Source: a candidate division BRC1 bacterium ADurb.Bin183
GTDB lineage: Bacteria > Sumerlaeota > Sumerlaeia > MWCT01
Assembly: GCA_002070185.1 (NCBI GenBank)
Contig: MWCT01000008.1
Location: 1-57,624 of the forward strand
Direction: 5' to 3'
DNA: 57,624 nucleotides
A model generated the notes under the pieces. The model was not told the DNA's origin, ran no database searches, and was given only the letters and a program-made list of their open reading frames with translations. Position 1 is the first letter of the stretch. Every line of letters begins with the position of its first letter. A program made the translations under genes and the position numbers. Positions 17,905-26,007 of the stretch are shown in pieces.

Positions 17905-18840
17905 TCAATCCCCCCATCGTTTGTGCATCCACATCCACTGGTCCGGATATTGCCGAACGTATTTTTCAATCACTGCCGTATAAGCCGAAGAAATATTTTT
18001 TATATCCTCATCAATATTTCCGCTCAGTGAAAATATCATAGGATTATCAATAAACAGCGTGTGGGTTGTCAAATCTTTATTTCTGATAATAAACACGGGA
18101 ACAACGGATACGCCGGTTCGGATAATCAACTTGGCAATATTTGAATGAGCTTTGACGGGATGTCCGAAAAAAGGAACAAATACTCCTTCGCCTCTAATGT
18201 TCTGATCCGCAAGAATGCCTAACCCCTCATTCCTTTTCAGCCGACGCAGAACTTCAATCCCCGAATTGCCTCTATAGACCACATCAAAACCCATCGCCTT
18301 GCGTTCTTCCTCGAACTTTTTATTCAACCATGGATTGGAAAAATCGCGAGCGACAACCGCGAAACGGACATTCAACATCTTCGCAAAAACCGCGCCCATT
18401 AATTCCCAATTGCCCAGATGACCAGTCAAACCAATCAATCCCTTGCCTTTATCAAACCCCCGCTTCAAACCCTCAGGGTTGACTATGGTGATATGGTTTT
18501 CAAGGTATTTGACGCCCAATTTATTCCATGAAAGGTTTTCTGCGGCGCTCCTGCCGATATTGCGGAAAACTTCTTTGGCGATTGCCCGAATTTCCGATTC
18601 GCTTTTTTCAGCGCCATAGGCGAGCCGCAAATGCTTAAGCGTTTTTAACCTTTCCCGCCGGAACAAATAATACGCCAACACCGCAAGGATAGGAGTGATT
18701 TTGAACGTCCATTTAAAGGGGAGGAAAAGGACAAATCGGCGCAAAACTAAAACAAGAAGATAGACCAGATAACGTCTTGCTTTCTTGACAAAATTGGGGC
18801 GCTTTTTCTTTCTTTTAGGACGAGCGGTTTTATTGGGCAA
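17905..18840 (-). CDS. LpxL/HtrB-type lipid A acyltransferase
   Basis: A protein of about 311 residues with one N-terminal membrane segment. The catalytic H-x4-E motif is in LTGHLGNWELMG, followed by the second block of the family, GVFVPFFGHPVKAHS. The C-terminal WMWMHKRW is typical of LpxL/LpxM (HtrB/MsbB) enzymes, which add secondary acyl chains to lipid A or its precursors at the inner membrane. I place the start at the TTG at 18840: GGAGGG lies 5 bases upstream. The frame upstream of it lies within the kdsC coding sequence. The gene overlaps the kdsC stop by 11 bases, indicating coupled translation. Confidence 0.85.
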   Translation of the reverse strand: MPNKTARPKRKKKRPNFVKKARRYLVYLLVLVLRRFVLFLPFKWTFKITPILAVLAYYLFRRERLKTLKHLRLAYGAEKSESEIRAIAKEVFRNIGRSAAENLSWNKLGVKYLENHITIVNPEGLKRGFDKGKGLIGLTGHLGNWELMGAVFAKMLNVRFAVVARDFSNPWLNKKFEEERKAMGFDVVYRGNSGIEVLRRLKRNEGLGILADQNIRGEGVFVPFFGHPVKAHSNIAKLIIRTGVSVVPVFIIRNKDLTTHTLFIDNPMIFSLSGNIDEDIKNISSAYTAVIEKYVRQYPDQWMWMHKRWGD

Positions 18841-19351
18841 TATAACCCTCCAGAAGTTTTTGCCAACAACCTTGTGCCTTGAGAATAATCTCTGCCGCTT
18901 CGCGAACGGCGCCATTTCCGCCGTAGGATGCTGTGACAATATCGGCGCGTTCACGCACCTCACTCGCCGCATCCGCCGGCGCTATTTTCAAACCGCAATG
19001 ATTAAACAAAGGCAGATCTGGAAGGTCGTCCCCCATACAGGCAACGTGCGCCTCGGGGATGCCAATGCGCTCCAATAACGATTGATAAGGGGGGAGCTTT
19101 TTCAAACAACCTTGCAGGCATTCTTTGATGCCCAATTCATTGGCACGGCGCGACACAGATTCTGATTGGCGTCCCGTTATAATAGCTGTCTGGATACCGG
19201 CTCGATGCAGATATTTGATCCCCGCGCCGTCTTTGACATGAAACCGTTTGAACTCATCGCCGCCGGAAAGCCAAATGCTTCCATCTGTCAAGACGCCGTC
19301 AACATCCAAAACGACGAGCCGGATTTTTTTTAATAGCTCTGTTAAATCCAT
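18830..19351 (-). CDS. kdsC: KdsC-like 3-deoxy-D-manno-octulosonate-8-phosphate phosphatase
   Basis: A 173-residue HAD-superfamily phosphatase without a cap domain. The catalytic motif is LDVDGVLTDG (D16, D18), followed by FHVKDGAGIKYL, the TGRQSESVSRRANELGI segment, and the acidic motif GDDLPDLPLF. These are diagnostic of KdsC/YrbI. It removes phosphate from KDO-8-phosphate on the way to the LPS inner core. I use the ATG at 19351, 4 bases after the acpS stop, because the longer frame overlaps acpS. It may act as an octamer-type KdsC (family knowledge). Confidence 0.88.
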   Translation of the reverse strand: MDLTELLKKIRLVVLDVDGVLTDGSIWLSGGDEFKRFHVKDGAGIKYLHRAGIQTAIITGRQSESVSRRANELGIKECLQGCLKKLPPYQSLLERIGIPEAHVACMGDDLPDLPLFNHCGLKIAPADAASEVRERADIVTASYGGNGAVREAAEIILKAQGCWQKLLEGYIAQ

Positions 19352-19355
19352 TTTG

Positions 19356-19736
19356 TCACACCTTTTCAAGTATAACCACGGCACCGGCTGAAATGCCGGT
19401 ATGGGTGATGCTGACATGGATGCGATTAGCGCCAAGTTTGTTGGCAAAATCTTCCGCGCGCCCCATGACAGTCATTACAGGAGCCCCCGATAGTTCATTG
19501 GTCACTTCGATATCCCGCCACGAAACGCCTTGTGCGATGCCGGTTCCTATAGCTTTTGAAAAAGCCTCCTTGGCGGCAAATCGCCCAGCTGTTTCAATCG
19601 CCGGATTTGCGAATTTCTGGCAATATTCTTTTTCTCTTTCCGTCAATATTCGGCGGAGAAACCGTTCTTTGTGGGCATCCATTGCCGCTTTAATTCGCGC
19701 GACCTCCACAATATCCATGCCAATGCCGACAATCAT
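19356..19736 (-). CDS. acpS: Holo-[acyl-carrier-protein] synthase
   Basis: A 126-residue phosphopantetheinyl transferase. It has VGIGMDIVEVARI (metal-binding D8), RILTEREKEYC, and GRFAAKEAFSKAIGTG with the second metal ligand Glu. The C-terminus has HVSITHTGISAGAVVI. It transfers 4'-phosphopantetheine from CoA to the acyl carrier protein, needed for fatty acid and lipid A synthesis. It lies 6 bases after hom and 4 before kdsC. Confidence 0.94.
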   Translation of the reverse strand: MIVGIGMDIVEVARIKAAMDAHKERFLRRILTEREKEYCQKFANPAIETAGRFAAKEAFSKAIGTGIAQGVSWRDIEVTNELSGAPVMTVMGRAEDFANKLGANRIHVSITHTGISAGAVVILEKV

Positions 19737-19742
19737 TTGGAG

Positions 19743-21038
19743 TTATTCCTCGACGCGAAGCACAAAAGGTTTTTCACGGCAGAGCTTCTTTTCTTTCATG
19801 GCATTTAAAGCCTTCTGGAGATTGCCTTCGAGGGCGGTGTGGGTGATAAAAATAACTCTGGCAAATTTGCCCGGGTCGCTCGTTTTTTGAAGCACCGTTT
19901 TGATGCTTATCTTCTGGTCACCAAAAACGGTTGCCACGCGGGCGAGCATACCCGGCACATCCTTTAAGGTCATCCTCAAATAATAAGCGGTTGAAAGTTC
20001 TGAGATGGGTCTAATATTTTTTTTGCCCTTTGGGATATTTATAGGATAGGGGATATTAGCCCCGGAGGCAATCGCATTGGCAAGGTCAATAACATCTCCC
20101 AGAACCCCGCTGGCTGTTGAACCCCAGCCCGCGCCGCGTCCATAAAGCATCTGAGCCCCAATAGGCTCTCCTTCAATCTCAATCGCATTATAGACCCCTC
20201 TGACCGATGCGAGCGTTGATGTTCTGGGAATCAAAGTGGGGTGAACTCTGACTTCCGCTTTGCCGCTTTCATTGAGTTTGGCTATTCCCAACAATTTGAC
20301 AATATATCCCAATTCTCGAGCATAAACAAGGTCATCCTTTTGAACTTGGGTGATGCCATTGACATAAACCGAATCGGAACGAATATCCTGTCCGAACGCC
20401 ATTGAGGCAAGGATGCAAAGCTTGTGCGCAGTATCAAAACCCTCAACGTCGAAAGTCGGGTCAGGCTCTGCATACCCATGTTCCTGTGCCTCTTTTAGAA
20501 CATCCTGAAAATCGCGCCTCTGCTCCTCCATGTTCGTCAGAATGTAATTGGTTGTTCCGTTCAGAATTCCACGGATAGTATTAATTCTATCTGCCGAATA
20601 GGAATAGGCGAGCGAGCGGATGATGGGAATCCCCGCGCCAACGGAGGATTCAAAAAGAAGCGAGACCTCGTTTTCTCTGGCGAGGGCAAAAAGGTCTGCG
20701 CCAAAATGAGCCAGTAAAGCCTTGTTCGCCGTGACAACATGTTTTTTGTATCGCAGGGCGGTTTCCACAACAGTTTTAGCGATTTTTGTCCCGCCGATTA
20801 ATTCGATGATAATATCAATGGACGGGTCTTTCACGACAGACATCGTGTCATCGGTCAGGATATTTTTATCATATTTGACAGGACGCTGCCTTGTGATATC
20901 AATATCGGCAATGCGGGCGATTTTAATAGGACAGGAAAGTCGGCTCATAATAAGTTTTGAATTCTCGTTCAGCGCTCGAACAACGCCTGTGCCAATGTTT
21001 CCAAATCCGATAAGACCGACATTGATTGTTTTAACCAT
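19743..21038 (-). CDS. hom: Homoserine dehydrogenase
   Basis: A protein of about 431 residues that reduces aspartate semialdehyde to homoserine (threonine/methionine branch). The NAD(P) loop GLIGFGNIGTGVVRAL is at the N-terminus. VVTANKALLAHFGADLF and GILNGTTNYILTNME belong to the catalytic domain, and YAEPDPTFDVEGFD carries the substrate-binding acidic residues. A C-terminal ACT domain (YYLRMTLKDVPGMLARVA) suggests feedback by an amino acid. I use the ATG at 21038 (MVKTINV), with GAGGAA upstream, rather than the TTG at 21056. It begins the tight run of nine genes that ends with eno. Confidence 0.94.
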   Translation of the reverse strand: MVKTINVGLIGFGNIGTGVVRALNENSKLIMSRLSCPIKIARIADIDITRQRPVKYDKNILTDDTMSVVKDPSIDIIIELIGGTKIAKTVVETALRYKKHVVTANKALLAHFGADLFALARENEVSLLFESSVGAGIPIIRSLAYSYSADRINTIRGILNGTTNYILTNMEEQRRDFQDVLKEAQEHGYAEPDPTFDVEGFDTAHKLCILASMAFGQDIRSDSVYVNGITQVQKDDLVYARELGYIVKLLGIAKLNESGKAEVRVHPTLIPRTSTLASVRGVYNAIEIEGEPIGAQMLYGRGAGWGSTASGVLGDVIDLANAIASGANIPYPINIPKGKKNIRPISELSTAYYLRMTLKDVPGMLARVATVFGDQKISIKTVLQKTSDPGKFARVIFITHTALEGNLQKALNAMKEKKLCREKPFVLRVEE

Positions 21039-21154
21039 TTTTGGAGTTCCTCTCAATTATCGAAAATTAAATGGCAATTCTCTATCCTTGATGTCAAATC
21101 GTGTCAACGAAATATCTGCGGACTCGTTTTGGCAAAAAACAGATGCGCGAAACC

Positions 21155-23302
21155 TTATCTTTGATAAAACCGCCATCTATCAATTCTGGAATTTGTTATC
21201 AGTTGCACATCGCCGCCAATGACCAATGCAAAACCTTGCGGCGGTTCAGGTATCAATGAAGGGATAATCTCTATCTGATATATGCCGGTTGCATCAGCCG
21301 GTAAAATAACCATCTCCACATTATTTATCGTGTCAGCAGAACCGCCGCTGATGCTGAACCCATCCGCATCAAAATGGTTGCCGTGCAAAAGAACCGGAGT
21401 GGTGGATACATCCGTCACCAAGAGGTCGAGGTCGTTGACTAGCGCAATAGAGGCGCCGGGGTTTGCCGGATAATCCGTCCAGACCAGTGTAATCTTAATC
21501 TGCCCACCCGAAGCATTTCCCCCCGCCTCAAATTCCGCAAAATAAGCAGGCTGTGTGTTGGTCGTAAAAAAATCCCGTTCATCAACGGCTATAATTTTTC
21601 GCGCGTCGCCGGCGAAAAAAAGCGAGTTTTCAAGATGGACGCGACCCCATCCCTCTGTCTGATTTGGGGGCGCTCCCGCCACGCCTGTCATATCCACAGC
21701 GCCGTTCAAAAGCGTTGCCTTGATGAGCGCGGCGGAAGGCGTGAAGGCATCCGTTGGATTTTGCATTCCGTCTGGATACCAACCTTCTGTGTAATATTGG
21801 CGAACAAGGGCTGCCGCGCCGCACGCAACCGGCGATGCCATGCTGGTTCCCTGAATGACATATGTGGCACAATTATTCGAGTTGATATTATTATCCCCAC
21901 GAGATGTGCGTGTTTGTCCGGGATCCGTGAGGTCGGGTTTAATACGCCCATCGGCTGCCCATCCCCGCGATGAAAACGAGGCGATGGAATCCGCATTGCC
22001 GCCGTTTGTCGGACTTTGCGCCGCGCCTACGGAAAGGACATTTTTCCCAACGCTGGGACTTCCCACAGAATTATTGCGCGGACCGCCGTTCCCCGCAGCG
22101 CACACTATCAAAAATTCAGGATTTCGCCAAATAACCTCATCCATATCCGCGGTTGGCGCCGTATAAGTATTTTGAGGAAAATAATTCTCGCGGTCGCCCC
22201 AGCTATTGTTATGGAAATTGGCGCCCTGCATAACGGCTTGATCCAAAATGGGCGTAAGGTCAATCACAGGACATCCCAATGCGGGCAGGTCTGCGCAATT
22301 ATCCGTTGCATATCCGGCATCTTGCACTATCAACTTTGCCGCAGGAGCCATGCCATTATAGAAGCCCGCCCCAAGAGGGTTCGTAAAATGCGAACCCGCC
22401 GCATTGCCGGCAACAGCGGTGCCGTGTCCATGATTATCAAAATCTCCCGTTCCGCAGCCATAGTCCGGCGGATAAAGCAAATCATAGATGACTGTTTTGC
22501 GTCTCGAATAATCCGGCGAGCCAACCGCAGTCCCAATCGAAATTGGAGGCGAAGTTTTATCATCCTCGGCAAAATAACAACTGTCAAAATCCAAACCCGT
22601 ATCCAAAATAGCTATGGTTTGATTTTCTCCATGCAACCCTTTTTGCCAAATGCCTCTGCTGCCGCCAGCGCTTCCCGATTGGATAATAGCGGATGCATTA
22701 TCATTGAGAAGGCGCGCGCCGCCGGCAGGTATGATAGAATATACATCGGGATGCGCGCTGACTTGTTTCAATAACTCTTGAAGATTTTTGAATGGCGCCT
22801 GAACCCCAAGCCTCTCTTTGAATGGAGTCTCCGGACGATTTGTGATTGTGCCTCCTGCAGATTGGATAATCTCTTCGAGTTTGCGGGAATGCCTTGTTGA
22901 AAGAATGACCAATGGGATGTCTTGTTCCGGGTCAATCTTGAACGAAAGAAGATTAAGGATGGATGGGGGATATTTCCATTCTGGACGGACAAAGAGCGCG
23001 TTGAATTTTTGAAGAGTTTTTCTCGGAGATTCAATACCCTTTTTGCTTTGAACAAGATATGATGTTTTGGGAATGAAGGCAATGACATGAAACCCCGAAT
23101 CTTCCAAAAGTTTTTTTGCCTCGTTTCCCGGCGCGACATCCAGCTGCAGAATGAAAATACCCTCCGATGGTATTTTTTCCGGCAGGGCTTTTAACGGCGC
23201 TTTTATTTCCTCATCAAGGACAATTCCATTAAATATAATATTTTGTGCGTGGGACACAAAGGACAATAAAAGAATCATGGCAATTCCCAAAATTGTTTTC
23301 AT
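21155..23302 (-). CDS. Exported subtilisin-like (S8) serine protease
   Basis: A 715-residue protease. The signal peptide is MKTILGIAMILLLSFVSHAQ. About 200 residues of prosequence follow, with inhibitor-like repeats ending ...DVYSIIPAGGARLL. The catalytic triad is D234 (IAILDTGLDFD), H293 (HGHGTAVAG) and S487 (GTSMASPVACG); the oxyanion Asn is N405 (CAAGNGG). A C-terminal beta domain (about 560-715, VLVWTDYP-type) reads like a jelly-roll P-domain-like module. No sortase or Por tail is seen. Its start overlaps the stop of the GT39-like gene by 4 bases. The target is unknown. Confidence 0.9.
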   Translation of the reverse strand: MKTILGIAMILLLSFVSHAQNIIFNGIVLDEEIKAPLKALPEKIPSEGIFILQLDVAPGNEAKKLLEDSGFHVIAFIPKTSYLVQSKKGIESPRKTLQKFNALFVRPEWKYPPSILNLLSFKIDPEQDIPLVILSTRHSRKLEEIIQSAGGTITNRPETPFKERLGVQAPFKNLQELLKQVSAHPDVYSIIPAGGARLLNDNASAIIQSGSAGGSRGIWQKGLHGENQTIAILDTGLDFDSCYFAEDDKTSPPISIGTAVGSPDYSRRKTVIYDLLYPPDYGCGTGDFDNHGHGTAVAGNAAGSHFTNPLGAGFYNGMAPAAKLIVQDAGYATDNCADLPALGCPVIDLTPILDQAVMQGANFHNNSWGDRENYFPQNTYTAPTADMDEVIWRNPEFLIVCAAGNGGPRNNSVGSPSVGKNVLSVGAAQSPTNGGNADSIASFSSRGWAADGRIKPDLTDPGQTRTSRGDNNINSNNCATYVIQGTSMASPVACGAAALVRQYYTEGWYPDGMQNPTDAFTPSAALIKATLLNGAVDMTGVAGAPPNQTEGWGRVHLENSLFFAGDARKIIAVDERDFFTTNTQPAYFAEFEAGGNASGGQIKITLVWTDYPANPGASIALVNDLDLLVTDVSTTPVLLHGNHFDADGFSISGGSADTINNVEMVILPADATGIYQIEIIPSLIPEPPQGFALVIGGDVQLITNSRIDRWRFYQR

Positions 23303-24915
23303 GAAGATTCATCCTTTTTAATTAAAATTTCCAGAGCAGATTGAGCTGGAATTAAACGCCCCCGCGGCGAAGGAAATGGTATGATGATATCCGGTTTGAT
23401 ATCCCGCTGTTCAAAGGGATGGAGGATAAGCCACGAACCCGCTGGCAGGTTTTCCCAGAGCCTCCCGATTTGAAAATTGGGCGGAAGAAATTTATAACCC
23501 AGCCCGCCAAATCCTTCCTCTCTCAATTTTATAGGCTCGATTTTATTATAGACCATAACCAGATAAGGCGCATAAGCAATATAGCCGGAGAGATAAATAT
23601 TTTCAGGTTTGACTTCATGTTGGCGAGCCATCTCCATAGCCTGCTTGACCCCATATTGCCAGCTGGAAGCGGACTCATAGGGGTAAACGTGAAAAAGATG
23701 CCGGCCCATCCGTAAAACATTCAAGCATACGACGGCAAATATCAAAATGATTAATATTAGCGAAATATTTGCATAACGCTTATTTTGCGCCATGAAATCA
23801 ATGCCCCGCCTCAAAAGGGAAGCAGCGGCGATTCCATTAATAATCTGGAAAAGAGGCAAGCCGGTTATAGAACGCAATGCATGGGGAACCCCTTCATTAG
23901 TCAAGGATGCTGCCACAGGGAAAAAAAACAACCAGCAACAGATAATAGCTCGATATTTTGTTTTCTTTTTTAAAAGGATATAAAAACCATAAAAAAGCAA
24001 AGGCGCCTCCCAAAGATATAACAAACCCCAGCCGGGCAGCCCATGACGCATCTCCCTGTCCCCGTTGACAAAAAGAAAATCAAATCTATAATGTTTAAGA
24101 TAATTTTTTATAAAAAGAAATAACGATTCCGTTAATGCCTTTCCATCGCCAAAAATGGAGATGCGGCTAAACCGGGCTGAACGACCGCCCGTAATATAAT
24201 GTATGAATATTGGAACCGCTATCCCCAAAAAAACAAAAGCTGCTATTCCCGACCATTTTTTTTGCGCCCATAATTCTTTCCTGAATATAATAAAGAGACT
24301 GAGCAATATCAAAGGAACAAATACACGGGCAACTTCGTATGTGTAAAAGGCAATAGCAAAAAAAAGGGCGCTTAAAATCAAATGGCGGGGCTTGTGGTTT
24401 ATACCAATCTGAAAAAAGAAAAGCGCGGTTGTGATGCATAACGGCACAAAAATTCCCTGCGCCGCCCAGCGGCTAAATATAATATGCCAAGGCGAAACAG
24501 CAAGAAAACCAGCAGAAAAAAGAGCCGCCGAGGCGCTGCCTGTCCATGCAAAAACAAGCAAATAAAGCATCAGTATAGTCGCCGTCCCTGCCAGTGCGGC
24601 GGGAAGACGAATTGTCCATTCATTTAGCCCCCCCAGCGCTGTAAACGGCGCGGCGCAATACTGATAAGTCGCCGATGTCCAAACACCCATGACATTTATA
24701 AAAACCGGAAATCTCTGAAACCGTATTGATGGTTGCCCTGCAAAACCGGCAAAATAAAAATATCCGCCCATCCTGCCGATTGTCCACGCGCTATAACCTT
24801 TCTCCGCTTCGTCGCGAAAAAGGGCGGGAGGATTGCTGCCGAGATTCCAAACTCGGAAAAATCCGCCCACAAATAGAATAATCAACAAAGCAAAACGATT
24901 TTGTTTAAAAGACAA
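23299..24915 (-). CDS. GT39-like (PMT/ArnT superfamily) membrane glycosyltransferase
   Basis: A 538-residue protein with an estimated 11-13 membrane helices and a hydrophilic C-terminal tail. The first extracytoplasmic loop holds the acidic pair of GT-C enzymes in ALFRDEAEKGYSAW (residues about 36-49). Such enzymes use polyprenyl-phosphate sugars to modify proteins or lipids on the periplasmic side. The start is a TTG at 24915 with a weak upstream AGAGG. It is the first gene of the minus-strand run and overlaps the subtilase by 4 bases. Donor and acceptor cannot be told. Confidence 0.8.
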   Translation of the reverse strand: MSFKQNRFALLIILFVGGFFRVWNLGSNPPALFRDEAEKGYSAWTIGRMGGYFYFAGFAGQPSIRFQRFPVFINVMGVWTSATYQYCAAPFTALGGLNEWTIRLPAALAGTATILMLYLLVFAWTGSASAALFSAGFLAVSPWHIIFSRWAAQGIFVPLCITTALFFFQIGINHKPRHLILSALFFAIAFYTYEVARVFVPLILLSLFIIFRKELWAQKKWSGIAAFVFLGIAVPIFIHYITGGRSARFSRISIFGDGKALTESLFLFIKNYLKHYRFDFLFVNGDREMRHGLPGWGLLYLWEAPLLFYGFYILLKKKTKYRAIICCWLFFFPVAASLTNEGVPHALRSITGLPLFQIINGIAAASLLRRGIDFMAQNKRYANISLILIILIFAVVCLNVLRMGRHLFHVYPYESASSWQYGVKQAMEMARQHEVKPENIYLSGYIAYAPYLVMVYNKIEPIKLREEGFGGLGYKFLPPNFQIGRLWENLPAGSWLILHPFEQRDIKPDIIIPFPSPRGRLIPAQSALEILIKKDESS

Positions 24916-24950
24916 TTTGCAGAAATACCTCTTGAGTTGTTAAACATTAA

Positions 24951-24956
24951 TATAAT
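24951..24956 (+). promoter_or_regulatory. Candidate -10 box for ftsY
   Basis: A perfect TATAAT lies 50 bases before the ftsY ATG in an AT-rich stretch. TTGAGT (24932-24937) is only 13 bases upstream, too close for a standard -35. The call is therefore tentative. Confidence 0.3.
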
Positions 24957-25005
24957 AGGAAACTCTCCGTTTTTTTCGGCGAAATCAAGTAAAGGATTGA
25001 AAAAC

Positions 25006-26007
25006 ATGTTCTTTTGGAAGAAAAAACCTGAAGAAGAAACCCAACCTCAGCCAGCTCCATCTGTCCCCCTCGAACCCGAAAACCCAGAAAAAAAAGGGTT
25101 TTTCAGCCGTTTGAAAGACCGTCTTTCCAAAACTAAAGATAGCATTATCACACGGGTGAAGGAAGTCATACGCCTGCGCGGCAAAGTCAGCGAGGAACTC
25201 CTCGACGAAATCGAAGAAATCCTGATTCAGGCGGATGTCGGCGTTGATACAACCATGAAGATTATTGACCGCATCAGAAAGGAATCCCGCGCTCGCGGCA
25301 TCGAAGACTCCGAACCCATGATTGACCTTTTCAAAGAAGTGCTGCTTGAAATAATTCAAAAAAATGAGCGGCTGCTTGAAATTGGCGCCGCGCGTCCGTA
25401 TGTTATCGCCGTGGTTGGCGTCAATGGAACAGGCAAAACAACCACCATCGGCAAACTGGCTAAGCATTTCCTTGAACAGAAACTTTCCGTCATGATGGTG
25501 GCGGCGGATACTTTCCGCGCCGCCGCTGTGGATCAATTGGAAATCTGGTCGGAACGCACAGGCGCGCAATTTGCCAAACAAGCTATGGGAGCTGACCCCG
25601 CATCGGTCTGCTTTGATGCCCTCAATTCCGCAAAATCGAAAAATGTGGATGTAGTACTCATTGACACTGCCGGACGCCTTCATACAAAAGTTAATTTGAT
25701 GGCAGAATTGCAGAAGGTTTTCCGTGTTATCAAAAAAGTTATTCCCGATGCGCCGCATGAAGCCCTTATCGTTCTTGATGCCACAACGGGACAAAATGCT
25801 ATTAGCCAAATGAAGATTTTTAGCGAAGCCGTGCCTATCACAGGCGTTGTCATGACCAAGCTCGATGGAACGGCAAAGGGCGGCATTCTCATAGCTATCC
25901 GAGATCTCTTTGATGTGCCCATTCTTAAAATCGGTATCGGCGAGCAGATTGACGATCTGCGGGATTTCAACCCATCTGAATTTGTGGATGCTTTATTTGC
26001 AGAATGA
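25006..26007 (+). CDS. ftsY: Signal recognition particle receptor FtsY
   Basis: A 333-residue SRP GTPase at the inner membrane that docks ribosome-SRP complexes to the translocon. A short acidic N-terminal A-domain (KKKPEEETQPQPAP) precedes the four-helix N domain (LLDEIEEILIQADVGVDTT). The G domain has P-loop GVNGTGKTTTIGKLA, the DTFRAAAVDQLEIW insertion-box motif, DTAGRLHTK, and TKLDGTAKGG. I use the ATG at 25006 with AGGA 9 bases upstream. The frame runs further upstream, but that part lies in the promoter region of the divergent gene. The stop overlaps the next start in an ATGA. Confidence 0.96.
   Translation: MFFWKKKPEEETQPQPAPSVPLEPENPEKKGFFSRLKDRLSKTKDSIITRVKEVIRLRGKVSEELLDEIEEILIQADVGVDTTMKIIDRIRKESRARGIEDSEPMIDLFKEVLLEIIQKNERLLEIGAARPYVIAVVGVNGTGKTTTIGKLAKHFLEQKLSVMMVAADTFRAAAVDQLEIWSERTGAQFAKQAMGADPASVCFDALNSAKSKNVDVVLIDTAGRLHTKVNLMAELQKVFRVIKKVIPDAPHEALIVLDATTGQNAISQMKIFSEAVPITGVVMTKLDGTAKGGILIAIRDLFDVPILKIGIGEQIDDLRDFNPSEFVDALFAE

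Noticed and set aside
22016..22774. A 252-codon frame opposite the subtilase
   Set aside because: It is antisense to the catalytic domain with D234 and H293; Arg/Ile-rich shadow composition.
24985..25809. A 274-codon frame opposite ftsY
   Set aside because: Antisense to the SRP GTPase domain; no motif and no ribosome-binding site.
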